Assembly (NCBI GenBank): GCA_947178125.1
Contig: CAMWXB010000005.1
Coordinates: forward strand, 42,184-106,183
Source: an uncultured Lachnospiraceae bacterium
GTDB taxonomy: Bacteria > Bacillota > Clostridia > Lachnospirales > Lachnospiraceae
Length of the DNA stretch: 64,000 nucleotides
Direction of reading: 5' to 3'
Positions within the stretch are counted from its first letter, which is position 1. Each line of letters opens with the position of its first letter. The notes under the pieces are model-generated. The model had not been told where the DNA came from. It searched no databases and saw only the letters and a program-made list of their open reading frames with translations. The position numbers and the translations under genes were made by a program. Shown here one piece after another: positions 8,662-16,981 of the stretch.

Positions 8662-9132
8662 TCAGAAAATCAACTCTTCGTCATCACGACTCAGCTGCTT
8701 TTCCTGTGCCGCCTTACCGGCCCCTTTCGGCTCCTTAAATTTTTCTGTACCGCTTGCTTCATCAAGCTCCTTCTCGTATACTTCACCCGCTTCCCTGCGT
8801 TCCTTTTCAATCTGTGCTTCAAAACGGTCCAACATCCATTTCAGCACCTCGCCTGCTATGAAAAAGGCAATTAACACCAACAACAATATAACAAGCATAT
8901 CTTTTGATTTATAATGCAGCATAAACATCGTAATGCTGGTTATCGCGCCTGCCAGAAGCATGACAAAAGGTGGAATCAGTTTTCTCTTCTTTGCCCGCAT
9001 CTCCGCCTTTTTCTCTTCCAGTTCACGCTCTCTTGCTTTTTCTCTTTCGAGTTCAGCAATATCCGTTATAAACTCCGGTTCGCCCTGTTCCAGCGCTTCC
9101 TGCTCCAGTTCTTCCTGTTCTTCTTTTTTCAA
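8662..9132 (-). CDS. Two-TM membrane protein of unknown function
   Basis: The roughly 156-residue product has an N-terminal Glu/Lys-rich coiled-coil stretch (about residues 1-52) and two membrane segments (about 56-73 and 79-98). A charged C-terminal tail follows, ending in SRDDEELIF. Both charged ends should face the cytoplasm. It lies between cheD and sigD, where B. subtilis has no gene. The longest frame starts with GTG at 9139-9141 directly abutting AAGGGG. A TTG three codons later has proper spacing (eight bases) and is chosen here, with doubt. I do not recognise the family. Its context suggests a chemotaxis or flagellar membrane accessory. Confidence 0.6.
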   Translation of the reverse strand: MKKEEQEELEQEALEQGEPEFITDIAELEREKARERELEEKKAEMRAKKRKLIPPFVMLLAGAITSITMFMLHYKSKDMLVILLLVLIAFFIAGEVLKWMLDRFEAQIEKERREAGEVYEKELDEASGTEKFKEPKGAGKAAQEKQLSRDDEELIF

Positions 9133-9174
9133 TTTCCGCACCCCTTAGCCGCTTCAGCGGACACCATAACAGTT

Positions 9175-9663
9175 TTAAATTATTTTCTCCGGCTTTCCGA
9201 CTGCACGGATTACAAAGTCGCCCGTTTCCGGATAAAAAATAACAGTCCTACCATAATTTGCTCCCGTATCCTGTGCCAGAATCGGTATCCTTAGCTGCGC
9301 AAGCTTCCTCTTTGTAGCCTCTACATTTCTTTCTCCCACACGAGTCGCCTCAGAGTTCCCTCCCTGGAAAGAGAACATTTGAGCGCCGCCCGCAATCTTT
9401 GCTACCAGTCTTGTTCTGTTCGCCCCTTTAGCTACAACCCTTTTTACCAGTTCCTCTATTCCCGTATCGGCAAATTTAGGAATATTGCTGTTATTTCTGA
9501 TTGCTGTGCTATCGGGAAGCATAATATGTGCCAGTCCCCCTATTTTTGTCACAGGGTCCCTCACTGCAATTCCTACGCACGAACCAAGTCCCAGTGTCGT
9601 AATTCCATTGGGACTAACACATACATTCAAATCGGCCATACCGACCTTTATCACCTCAGCCAT
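9175..9663 (-). CDS. cheD: Chemoreceptor glutamine deamidase CheD
   Basis: CheD deamidates glutamines on methyl-accepting chemoreceptors and forms a complex with CheC. The catalytic cysteine lies in GLGSCVGIAV (about residue 29) and the catalytic histidine in LAHIMLPDS (about residue 47). A threonine-containing ARIVAKIAGGAQMF-like segment completes the usual active-site set. The length of 162 residues is normal. It follows cheC by 33 bases, the standard pairing. Confidence 0.95.
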   Translation of the reverse strand: MAEVIKVGMADLNVCVSPNGITTLGLGSCVGIAVRDPVTKIGGLAHIMLPDSTAIRNNSNIPKFADTGIEELVKRVVAKGANRTRLVAKIAGGAQMFSFQGGNSEATRVGERNVEATKRKLAQLRIPILAQDTGANYGRTVIFYPETGDFVIRAVGKPEKII

Positions 9664-9696
9664 TTCCTGAATCTCCCACTTTCATTGTCAGTATTA

Positions 9697-10314
9697 TTAA
9701 ACCGACATACCTAATGCCGATAATATTTTACCATATGACTCCATATCCGGAATCAATATAAAATACCCATCTATTGCTACATCATCAAAAAACTGCGTCT
9801 GTATCAACAGCATTCTATCGCCGACAGCTCCGAACTGGATTGCCGGCACACTCATAATGGCACCTGCCATATCCACCGCAATATCCGGTATCGTAGGAAA
9901 TATCTTCAAATTCGTCAAAGAAGAAAGCGAATTTAAATATGCTCCCGTAATGATATTTCCTACCTCTTTCATTGCGGAAAATTCCATCTCGGAGAAATCA
10001 TCCCCTTCCATTTCCATCCCCATCAACTTCGATACGAGAAATCTGGCGGAATTTTTCTCAAGAAGGAACATAATACTCCCTGTAATATCCCCTTCTACTC
10101 CAAGATAAATGCCGGCCATGATCTGCTCTTCACCACCCATTGCCATGCCTACTTCCTTAAATTCCAACAGGCCTACCTTGGGTACCGACATATCCACTTT
10201 GCATTGCAGCATCTCTGCCAACGCTGTAGTCGCGTTTCCTGCACCGATATTCCCCAGTTCTCTCAGAATATCGAAATATTCCTGAGACATTTGATCAAAA
10301 TTCAATTCACTCAC
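9697..10314 (-). CDS. cheC: CheY-P phosphatase CheC
   Basis: CheC dephosphorylates CheY-P and is stimulated by CheD. Both halves of the pseudo-symmetric protein carry the phosphatase signature: ELGNIGAGNA at about residues 19-28 and EVGNIITGAY at about 114-123. The longest frame begins with TTG only one base after AGGAGGT, which is too close. The GTG two codons later at 10312-10314 has correct spacing and is the likely start, giving 205 residues. The gene lies 11 bases after cheW. FliY, encoded upstream in the same operon, carries a second CheC-type domain. Confidence 0.95.
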   Translation of the reverse strand: MSELNFDQMSQEYFDILRELGNIGAGNATTALAEMLQCKVDMSVPKVGLLEFKEVGMAMGGEEQIMAGIYLGVEGDITGSIMFLLEKNSARFLVSKLMGMEMEGDDFSEMEFSAMKEVGNIITGAYLNSLSSLTNLKIFPTIPDIAVDMAGAIMSVPAIQFGAVGDRMLLIQTQFFDDVAIDGYFILIPDMESYGKILSALGMSV

Positions 10315-10325
10315 AAACAAACCTC

Positions 10326-10778
10326 CTAAGAATTTTCCGGAACGACCAGATTCAAATCCAAAAGCGAAATCAGGCCGCCCTCATATTTTCCAATTCCGTA
10401 AATAAAATTATCTTTCTCATCTTTGGAAGCATAGGCAACTTTTTCAATCTGCGCCATCTCCAAAGTAACTACTTCTTTTACCTCATCCACGATAATACCG
10501 ATCATCCCCTGCTGCTCCATTTTAATAACGATGATCCTGCTTGATTTGGTAACGACATCTTCCTCCAGTCCCATTTTGATTCGAATACTCATAACAGGGA
10601 GAACTTCCCCACGCAGATTAATAACGCCTTTTAAATAAGAAGCGACCTTCGGTACTCTCGTAATCTTCTGCATTCTCAGAATATTATCGATATATTTGAT
10701 ATCAATGCCATACTGTTCTTCGCCCAGTTTGATAACGATGAACTGAGTTGTATCATTAACCGCTTTTAATTCTTCCAT
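10326..10778 (-). CDS. cheW: Chemotaxis coupling protein CheW
   Basis: CheW links chemoreceptors to the kinase CheA. The 150-residue protein has the two-subdomain SH3-like fold signature: QFIVIKLGEEQYGIDIKYID at the start, then RVPKVASYLKGVINLRGEVL with the conserved VINLRG motif, and IVDEVKEVVTLE. GGAG precedes the ATG. It lies 20 bases from cheA and is followed closely by cheC, all in one transcript. Confidence 0.96.
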   Translation of the reverse strand: MEELKAVNDTTQFIVIKLGEEQYGIDIKYIDNILRMQKITRVPKVASYLKGVINLRGEVLPVMSIRIKMGLEEDVVTKSSRIIVIKMEQQGMIGIIVDEVKEVVTLEMAQIEKVAYASKDEKDNFIYGIGKYEGGLISLLDLNLVVPENS

Positions 10779-10797
10779 TCTACCGTCTCTCCTTCCC

Positions 10798-12963
10798 TTA
10801 CATCAGTGCATTCGCATCCAGAATCAATGCCACTTCACCGTCACCGAGAATCGTTGCACCGCTGATGATCTTACACTTGTTGATATACTTGCCCATCGAT
10901 TTGATAACGATTTCCTGCTGTCCGATCAGTTCATCGACTACCAGACCGGCATACTTATCGCCTTTCTTGACAATAACCACAACAAGATTCTCATTCGGAT
11001 CCTTCGTACTCTCAATATCCAGAATTTCTGTCATACGGATCAGCGGAATGACAAGATCTCTTAAATGAATGACTTCTTTGTTCTGCACCAATTTTACATC
11101 CGATGCGGGAATATCTTCCAGTGTCTGAATGGAGCCAAGAGAAATCGCATATTTCTCGCCTCCGATAACGACCATAAGAGCCTGGATGATCGCGAGAGTC
11201 AGCGGAAGTCTGATGATCCAGGTACTTCCCTCCCCCAGCTTCGTCTTTACTTCCACTTCGCCACTCAAAGCTTCAATCTTCGATTTGACAACATCCAGGC
11301 CAACGCCTCTTCCGGAAACATCGGATACTGTCTTCGCTGTAGAGAATCCGGCATTGAACAGCAGATCGATGATTTCCTTCTCGGTCATGATCTCCGCCTG
11401 TTCAGGCGTAATAACACCACGCTCAATTCCTTTATTCTTAACAGACTCCGTATCGATACCGTTACCGTCATCCCTTACTTCGATGACAACATTATTGCCA
11501 TCCTGATAAGCATCCAGGAAAATAGAACCAACTTCCGGCTTTCCTCTTTCCTTACGCACTTCTGCGGACTCCAGACCATGATCTGCCGAATTACGGAGCA
11601 GGTGCATCAACGGGTCGCCGATTTCATCCACAACAGTACGGTCGAGTTCCGTTTCCTCACCGGACATATACAATTCCATCTTTTTATCGAGTTTCTTGGA
11701 CAAATCCCGAATCATACGCGGGAACTTTGTTACAACGCTTTCAATCGGCACCATTCGTACCTTCATAACAGATTCATGAAGAGATGTCGTAACGCTCTCA
11801 AGGTACTCAATCTGGTCATTCACTTCCGAATTGGCATTGCCTTCCACTGTCGCTGAAGCCGATACAAGGGAATTCTTTGCGATGATCAACTCACTGACAA
11901 GGTTCATCAGTGTATCCAGTTTTTCAATATCTACCCTGACGGTTCTATTAACGATCGGCTTTCCTGTTGCCGGTTTCTTATCATTCTTTCCGGCCGGCGC
12001 CGCTTTCGCAGGTGCCTGCGCGGATGTTTCCGCCGCTTTCTGTACTTCTGCCTTGGCAGGTACCTCTTTGACCGGCTCTTCCTTAGCAGATACCGCCTGA
12101 ACCGATTTCTCTTCTTTAACCGCCTTCTCTTCCACGGCAGCGTGCTCTTCTTCCTGCTGTTGTGCTGACGCCTGTTTGCCGGTCTCGCAAACACCGCCGA
12201 CAACATCATCAATTTCGGATACGCACTTGGCTGCCTGAACTACCTTTTCAAGAGATTCATCCGTCACAACGATCAGACTGAAGTCCAGATCGAACTTCTC
12301 ATCTTCAATATCCTGTGCCGAAGGATTAGACGAAATAATCTCACCAAATTCCTCTACTGCCTTGAACACAAGAAATGCCCTCGCAGCTTTCAAAATACAG
12401 GCTTCCTGCACCTTTACCGTCAATCCATAGGCTTTTTTACCCTGATGCAGTGCTTCTGCAATGACTGTTTTCTCGGTGTCGCCAAGTTTCATTTCCTGCC
12501 ACTTCTGACCTTCTGCAGGCGCTTCAGATTCTGCCGCTTTCTGCGCAGCGGGTTTCTCATCCTCTGCCTCCGGCTCAGCGCCGCCTTTCAAAATAGCATT
12601 GAGCTGCTTAATCAGAGGTTCATTGTCGTTCGTACCCTCATCAGCGCTTTCCCTGATATTCGTATTATATTCTTCAAGCGCATCAAGGCACTGGAAAAGA
12701 ATATCTATCATATTCGCCTTGACCGTAATATTCCCATTACGGACCTCGGAAAAGACATTTTCCATATCATGGGTGAGATTCTGCATCCTCTTATATCCCA
12801 TGGTGCCCGCCATACCTTTTAAAGAATGGGCTGCGCGGAAAATCTCATTAATCGTGTCCATGTTATCGGGTTCCTGCTCCAGGATCAGAATCTGTGTATT
12901 CAGGTTCTGAAGGTGCTCGTTTGTTTCATCAAGGAAAATTTCCAAATACTGGCTAACATCCAT
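10798..12963 (-). CDS. cheA: Chemotaxis histidine kinase CheA
   Basis: CheA autophosphorylates and passes phosphate to CheY and CheB. The 721-residue protein shows the P1 histidine phosphotransfer domain (AAHSLKGMAGTMGY, His at about residue 47), a P2 response-regulator-binding region (about 150-270), and an Ala/Glu/Lys-rich linker (about 270-340). The P3 dimerisation domain has VSELIIAKNSLV. The P4 ATPase has LMHLLRNSADHGLES, DDGNGID and GRGVGLDVVKS. A CheW-like P5 domain completes it. It begins one base after the cheB stop, so translation is probably coupled. Confidence 0.97.
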   Translation of the reverse strand: MDVSQYLEIFLDETNEHLQNLNTQILILEQEPDNMDTINEIFRAAHSLKGMAGTMGYKRMQNLTHDMENVFSEVRNGNITVKANMIDILFQCLDALEEYNTNIRESADEGTNDNEPLIKQLNAILKGGAEPEAEDEKPAAQKAAESEAPAEGQKWQEMKLGDTEKTVIAEALHQGKKAYGLTVKVQEACILKAARAFLVFKAVEEFGEIISSNPSAQDIEDEKFDLDFSLIVVTDESLEKVVQAAKCVSEIDDVVGGVCETGKQASAQQQEEEHAAVEEKAVKEEKSVQAVSAKEEPVKEVPAKAEVQKAAETSAQAPAKAAPAGKNDKKPATGKPIVNRTVRVDIEKLDTLMNLVSELIIAKNSLVSASATVEGNANSEVNDQIEYLESVTTSLHESVMKVRMVPIESVVTKFPRMIRDLSKKLDKKMELYMSGEETELDRTVVDEIGDPLMHLLRNSADHGLESAEVRKERGKPEVGSIFLDAYQDGNNVVIEVRDDGNGIDTESVKNKGIERGVITPEQAEIMTEKEIIDLLFNAGFSTAKTVSDVSGRGVGLDVVKSKIEALSGEVEVKTKLGEGSTWIIRLPLTLAIIQALMVVIGGEKYAISLGSIQTLEDIPASDVKLVQNKEVIHLRDLVIPLIRMTEILDIESTKDPNENLVVVIVKKGDKYAGLVVDELIGQQEIVIKSMGKYINKCKIISGATILGDGEVALILDANALM

Positions 12964-12964
12964 T

Positions 12965-14050
12965 TCATCTTACCCCCACGTTCATTGTAATCTCCTGCGC
13001 AATCTGGTCAAGCGGTACAATCTGATCCGCAAGTCCCGCATTAACAATACTTCTCGGCATTCCATATACCGCACATGTACTTGCTTCCTGCGCAATGATA
13101 TGCAGTTTCTTTTTTTCTTTCAGATTCTGGATTCCCTTCGTACCGTCGGCCCCCATACCAGTCATTACAACACATATGATCTGATCAAATTTGCTGTCTG
13201 CCAGTGATTCGTACATATAATTGGCACAGGGTTTTACCCCTTCCCTGGACGGTTCATCCGAATAATGGATGCTGTATTTGCTCCCGTTTGTTACGACATT
13301 CAAATGCTTGCCGCCCATCGCAATATAAACAACACCGGGCTCTAATACATCGCCTTCTGCGGCTTCCTTTACATGAACCTCACTTAACGTATCCAGCCGC
13401 TCCGCTAAAGATGCAGTAAAGCCAGCAGGCATATGCTGTACGATCACGACCGGCGCCTTTAACCCCTTGGGCAGCTTCGGAACAACGGCCTGCAAGGCTT
13501 TCGGTCCACCTGTAGAACTCGCAAGCGCCACGACTTTATTACCGGAAGAAACGCCCATCCGCCTGCTCGCAAGGCTGCCCGGTCTTACCGGAGCCACACG
13601 TTCAACTTTGACCGGTGTCGGCGTAGAAGCCGGTTTATCATATGTCAGCAGTCTGGATTCTACAACAATCCCCAGCGTGTATAACAGCTTCTCTTTAAAA
13701 TCGGCTGTCCGGCAGTCCATCGCCGTACCCGGTTTATGAACAAAATCCAGCGCACCGAGCTCCAGTGCATCCAGCGTCGTCTTTGCTCCTTCGCAGGTAT
13801 CCGTACTGACCATCATGACTCTTGCCTGAATCTTACGATCCTGTAATTCCTTTAACAGTTCCAGACCGTTCATACGGGGCATATTTACATCCAGAATTAC
13901 CGCATCGTAACTTTTTCTGGTAAGCAGATCCAGTGCCTCCAGCCCATTCGTCGCGCGATCCTGTACATGGAATCTTTCATCACTTTCAATTATATCACAG
14001 AGTACCCTTCTCATGAGTGCAGAGTCATCAACCACTAATATATTTTTCAT
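12965..14050 (-). CDS. cheB: Chemoreceptor methylesterase/deamidase CheB
   Basis: CheB removes methyl groups from chemoreceptors under control of CheA phosphorylation. The N-terminal receiver has DDSALMRR and the phospho-acceptor aspartate in DAVILDVNMPRMNG (about residue 54). The C-terminal esterase shows the catalytic triad regions SSTGGPKAL (Ser), VQHMPAGFT (His) and MTGMGADGTKG (Asp). The length of 361 residues is normal. No cheR methyltransferase is found in this window, so it must be encoded elsewhere. Confidence 0.96.
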   Translation of the reverse strand: MKNILVVDDSALMRRVLCDIIESDERFHVQDRATNGLEALDLLTRKSYDAVILDVNMPRMNGLELLKELQDRKIQARVMMVSTDTCEGAKTTLDALELGALDFVHKPGTAMDCRTADFKEKLLYTLGIVVESRLLTYDKPASTPTPVKVERVAPVRPGSLASRRMGVSSGNKVVALASSTGGPKALQAVVPKLPKGLKAPVVIVQHMPAGFTASLAERLDTLSEVHVKEAAEGDVLEPGVVYIAMGGKHLNVVTNGSKYSIHYSDEPSREGVKPCANYMYESLADSKFDQIICVVMTGMGADGTKGIQNLKEKKKLHIIAQEASTCAVYGMPRSIVNAGLADQIVPLDQIAQEITMNVGVR

Positions 14051-14085
14051 CCTGACAACCTTCCCTCTATTTTATTTTCTGAAAT

Positions 14086-14820
14086 CTAATCTATTTCATT
14101 CTGTTTTCTGATGATTTTTCGCTCTTCATTAAAGATATATTTGATAATCTCTTCTCGATTGTCTTTATCCATATTAACATATTGTACGCGGTGTTCATAA
14201 AATCCCGGCCTGTTATCCACTTCCTTGACGCTTAACACCTTGCCGTACAGATTGTATTCCTTGTTTTCTCCATTTATCCACAGAAAATATTTGCATAAGA
14301 TCAGGCTTTCCACTTCATACGCATATTCTGCCACAAAACGCAGCCCGCCGCCGCTGATATCCACAATAACGCTCCGCTGTAAAGGCAGTTCCGGCGTCAG
14401 GACTAAGGAGTTTTTCTCAAAAGCCTGCACTTCCTCTTCCTGTAACGGTCTGGAATTCATTTCCAGCGCACAGCTGAAACGGTAATATTCTCTTCTCTGA
14501 TACTTTCTGAGATTGCTCGTAAGATCGAGGAGCAGACTGAACCTGTTATTATTTTTATACCTGTCCACTACCCTTGCATAACATTGGTAAAGACCATTCG
14601 GCGTAAAAAAATACAGATCATACTCCACGTCTACCGGCAGCAATATTAATTTTGTTTTTTCCATCGGCATCGAGATTTCAATCCGGTCATCGGAAAGTAT
14701 ATCAACGACCTGACTCGCATAGACCTTATTTTTCTCTTCGTCATCATCCCGGTATCTTTTTGCTTTCTGAAGTTCGATCCGGCTCCCCGGCGCTATGTAT
14801 TTTGAAAGTATAATTCCCAT
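14086..14820 (-). CDS. PilZ-domain flagellar brake protein (YcgR-like, cyclic-di-GMP)
   Basis: The 244-residue product has an N-terminal YcgR-type domain (SRIELQKAKRYRDDDEEKNK onward) and a C-terminal PilZ domain. The cyclic-di-GMP-binding arginines lie in QRREYYRFSC (about residue 130) and the second motif is DISGGGLRF (about residue 167). Proteins of this type bind cyclic-di-GMP and slow or bias the flagellar motor; B. subtilis YpfA/MotI is a functional analogue. Placement between flhG and cheB inserts second-messenger control into the che operon. AAAAGGA precedes the ATG. Confidence 0.88.
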   Translation of the reverse strand: MGIILSKYIAPGSRIELQKAKRYRDDDEEKNKVYASQVVDILSDDRIEISMPMEKTKLILLPVDVEYDLYFFTPNGLYQCYARVVDRYKNNNRFSLLLDLTSNLRKYQRREYYRFSCALEMNSRPLQEEEVQAFEKNSLVLTPELPLQRSVIVDISGGGLRFVAEYAYEVESLILCKYFLWINGENKEYNLYGKVLSVKEVDNRPGFYEHRVQYVNMDKDNREEIIKYIFNEERKIIRKQNEID

Positions 14821-14843
14821 ATTCGTTGTCCTTTTACCTGTTT

Positions 14844-15719
14844 TTATCTTTTTGATATAATATGCGAAAAAAATGCCGCCATTCCACGCTTTGTCAAAGT
14901 TTTGTTCAATTCCTTATTCATCAACTTTGCCGCCAGCATCTCATATGCCTGCGCGGACTTACTGTCCGGATTCTGAATGGATACCGGCATCTGCTGCATA
15001 ACTGCCTTTGCAAGCTGCGCATCCTGTGGTATCATGCCAAGATAGGTGATCGGAATCTTCAGGTACCTCGTAACTACCGTATCCAGCTTTTCGAACAGGA
15101 TTCTGCCTTCCTGTCCGTTCTCTACTTTATTGGCAATTACCTTGACCTGCGAATCCTCTTTGGAAAACCGCGGATGTCTGTTCAAAGATTTTACAAGAGA
15201 ATAGGAATCCGTGATGGAAGTCGGTTCCGGCGTTGTCACAAGCAAAATCTCACCGCTTGCCACCAGAAATTCCAAAACTGCATCGGAAATGCCCGCTCCG
15301 GTATCTACGATAATGATATCCGCCATCTCATCCAATTCCGTCAGGTTTTTAATAATATAATTCAGGTGATCGATGCTCAGATTCGACATACCCGCAATCC
15401 CGGAACCGCCTGAAATAAAACCAACATCCATCGGCCCCCATGTAATGATTTCCTTAATATTCTTACCCTGATAGATCAGATCGCAGAGATTATGCTTCGG
15501 AACCGCGCCAAACATTACTTCGATATTCGCCAGTCCAAAATCCGCATCCAATATGATGACACGCTGTCCCATTTTTTTGAACTGGACAGCCAGATTAATT
15601 GCAACATTTGATTTCCCGACACCGCCTTTTCCACTTGTAACGGTGATGACTCTTGCCAATGGTCGCTGAGGCCGGCTGCCTGCCTTTATTATATTTCTCA
15701 GTTGTTCAGCCTGATCCAT
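14844..15719 (-). CDS. flhG: Flagellar number regulator FlhG (MinD-like ATPase)
   Basis: FlhG (YlxH/FleN) is a MinD-family ATPase that controls flagellar number and position with FlhF. The deviant Walker A motif is TSGKGGVGKSN (about residues 28-38), with DADFGLANIE and IIVDTGAGISD for the other nucleotide-binding parts. The extreme N-terminus MDQAEQLR is the activator helix known to stimulate FlhF GTPase. A basic amphipathic C-terminal helix (AAFFSHIISKR) fits membrane targeting. It follows flhF by 23 bases, with AAAGGAG before the ATG. Confidence 0.94.
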   Translation of the reverse strand: MDQAEQLRNIIKAGSRPQRPLARVITVTSGKGGVGKSNVAINLAVQFKKMGQRVIILDADFGLANIEVMFGAVPKHNLCDLIYQGKNIKEIITWGPMDVGFISGGSGIAGMSNLSIDHLNYIIKNLTELDEMADIIIVDTGAGISDAVLEFLVASGEILLVTTPEPTSITDSYSLVKSLNRHPRFSKEDSQVKVIANKVENGQEGRILFEKLDTVVTRYLKIPITYLGMIPQDAQLAKAVMQQMPVSIQNPDSKSAQAYEMLAAKLMNKELNKTLTKRGMAAFFSHIISKR

Positions 15720-15742
15720 TTTTTCTCCTTTCTCAGGTAGTT

Positions 15743-16981
15743 CTAGTTCTTTCCACCGAGTAACCTCTTGACCGTCTTCTGCGGATTAAAATCCTCAATA
15801 TCGTCGGGTACATTCTGGCCATGCGTTACATAGGAAAGGGATGCTCCCGTATACAATTTCAGATTCAGCAGATTTCCCAGTGTCGTAGTCTCATCCAGTT
15901 TGGTAAAAATCAGCTTATAGTCCGCCATTTCCTTATAAGCATCAGCGATTCTGATCAAATCCCTGTACTTTGTCGTAGCGCTGAGAACAAGAAATACTTC
16001 CTTTTCTACCTTATCATCCATTGAATGAATGAATTTCGTCATCGCTTCCTTCTGCGCTTTATTCTGATAAGAGTGGCCCGCCGTATCCACCAGAATATAA
16101 TCGTAATCTTTAAAATCGGAAAGCGCCTGTTCTATCTCTTCTATCGTATAGACGATCCGAAAAGGCACTTCCAGAATATTCGCATAAGTACGGAGCTGCT
16201 CCGCTGCCGCAATCCGATAAGTATCCGCCGTTAAAAGCGCTACCTTCTTCTTTTCATCCACCTGGAATCGGGATGCTATCTTGGCAATCGTCGTTGTCTT
16301 TCCGACGCCCGTAGGGCCTACAAAAAATACTACCTTCACCCCTTTTTCGGAAGGCGTAATGCCGACGGGCTTTCCGAATTTTAATATCATTTTCTGATAA
16401 GTGTTCGCAAGTGCGAAATCAAAAGGACAGTTCGGTTTATTGACTTTCTCGATTTCCTCGATAATCTGTCCTGCATAGGCCTCATCCACTTCATTCTCCA
16501 GCATCGTCGTATGCAGAAGCTTCATGAACATATCCGTTTCGCTGATTTCTTCTTCTGCTTTTTCTTCCTCTTTTTTTTCTTCCTCCGGTTTCTGCAGCTG
16601 CTGCTCTATCAGTGACTGCAGACTGTCCAGCTTTTCCTCTATGACATTATTTTCTTTTTTTCCAGAAAACTCTTCCGTATTCACGGGCATAATGTTCCGT
16701 GGCGCTTCGTTCTGCTGTACCGGCGCATTATTCATATTCGAGACGACTTCATTGATTGCAGATACCGCCGCTTTTACTTCTGCAGATACATCCTTCTCCT
16801 GGCTGTTCGCTTCCTCCTCAAGAGCGACTGTCACCTCTACCTTCTGCGGTTTCAGAAAATCGAACAATCCTTTCCGCTTTACGTTCCGGACATTCATCAC
16901 GACAACGTTCGCGCCAAGTTCCTTCTTCGCACTTTCTACCGCTTCCGCCTCTGTTTTCCCTAAAAATTTCTTAATTATCAT
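15743..16981 (-). CDS. flhF: SRP-type GTPase FlhF
   Basis: FlhF is the third SRP-class GTPase and helps place the flagellum. The 412-residue protein has a charged N-terminal B domain and Glu/Lys-rich linker (to about residue 190), then the NG domain with the P-loop VGPTGVGKTTT. The DTYRIAAAEQL motif, DTAGHS and the guanine-specificity TKLDE also follow. Its ATG overlaps the flhA stop by one base (TAATG), which implies translational coupling. flhG follows. Confidence 0.96.
   Translation of the reverse strand: MIIKKFLGKTEAEAVESAKKELGANVVVMNVRNVKRKGLFDFLKPQKVEVTVALEEEANSQEKDVSAEVKAAVSAINEVVSNMNNAPVQQNEAPRNIMPVNTEEFSGKKENNVIEEKLDSLQSLIEQQLQKPEEEKKEEEKAEEEISETDMFMKLLHTTMLENEVDEAYAGQIIEEIEKVNKPNCPFDFALANTYQKMILKFGKPVGITPSEKGVKVVFFVGPTGVGKTTTIAKIASRFQVDEKKKVALLTADTYRIAAAEQLRTYANILEVPFRIVYTIEEIEQALSDFKDYDYILVDTAGHSYQNKAQKEAMTKFIHSMDDKVEKEVFLVLSATTKYRDLIRIADAYKEMADYKLIFTKLDETTTLGNLLNLKLYTGASLSYVTHGQNVPDDIEDFNPQKTVKRLLGGKN

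Noticed and set aside
11065..11856. 263-residue plus-strand open frame opposite cheA
   Set aside because: It lies entirely inside cheA in antisense, is rich in Arg, His, Phe and Asn as expected for a shadow frame, and has no family signature.
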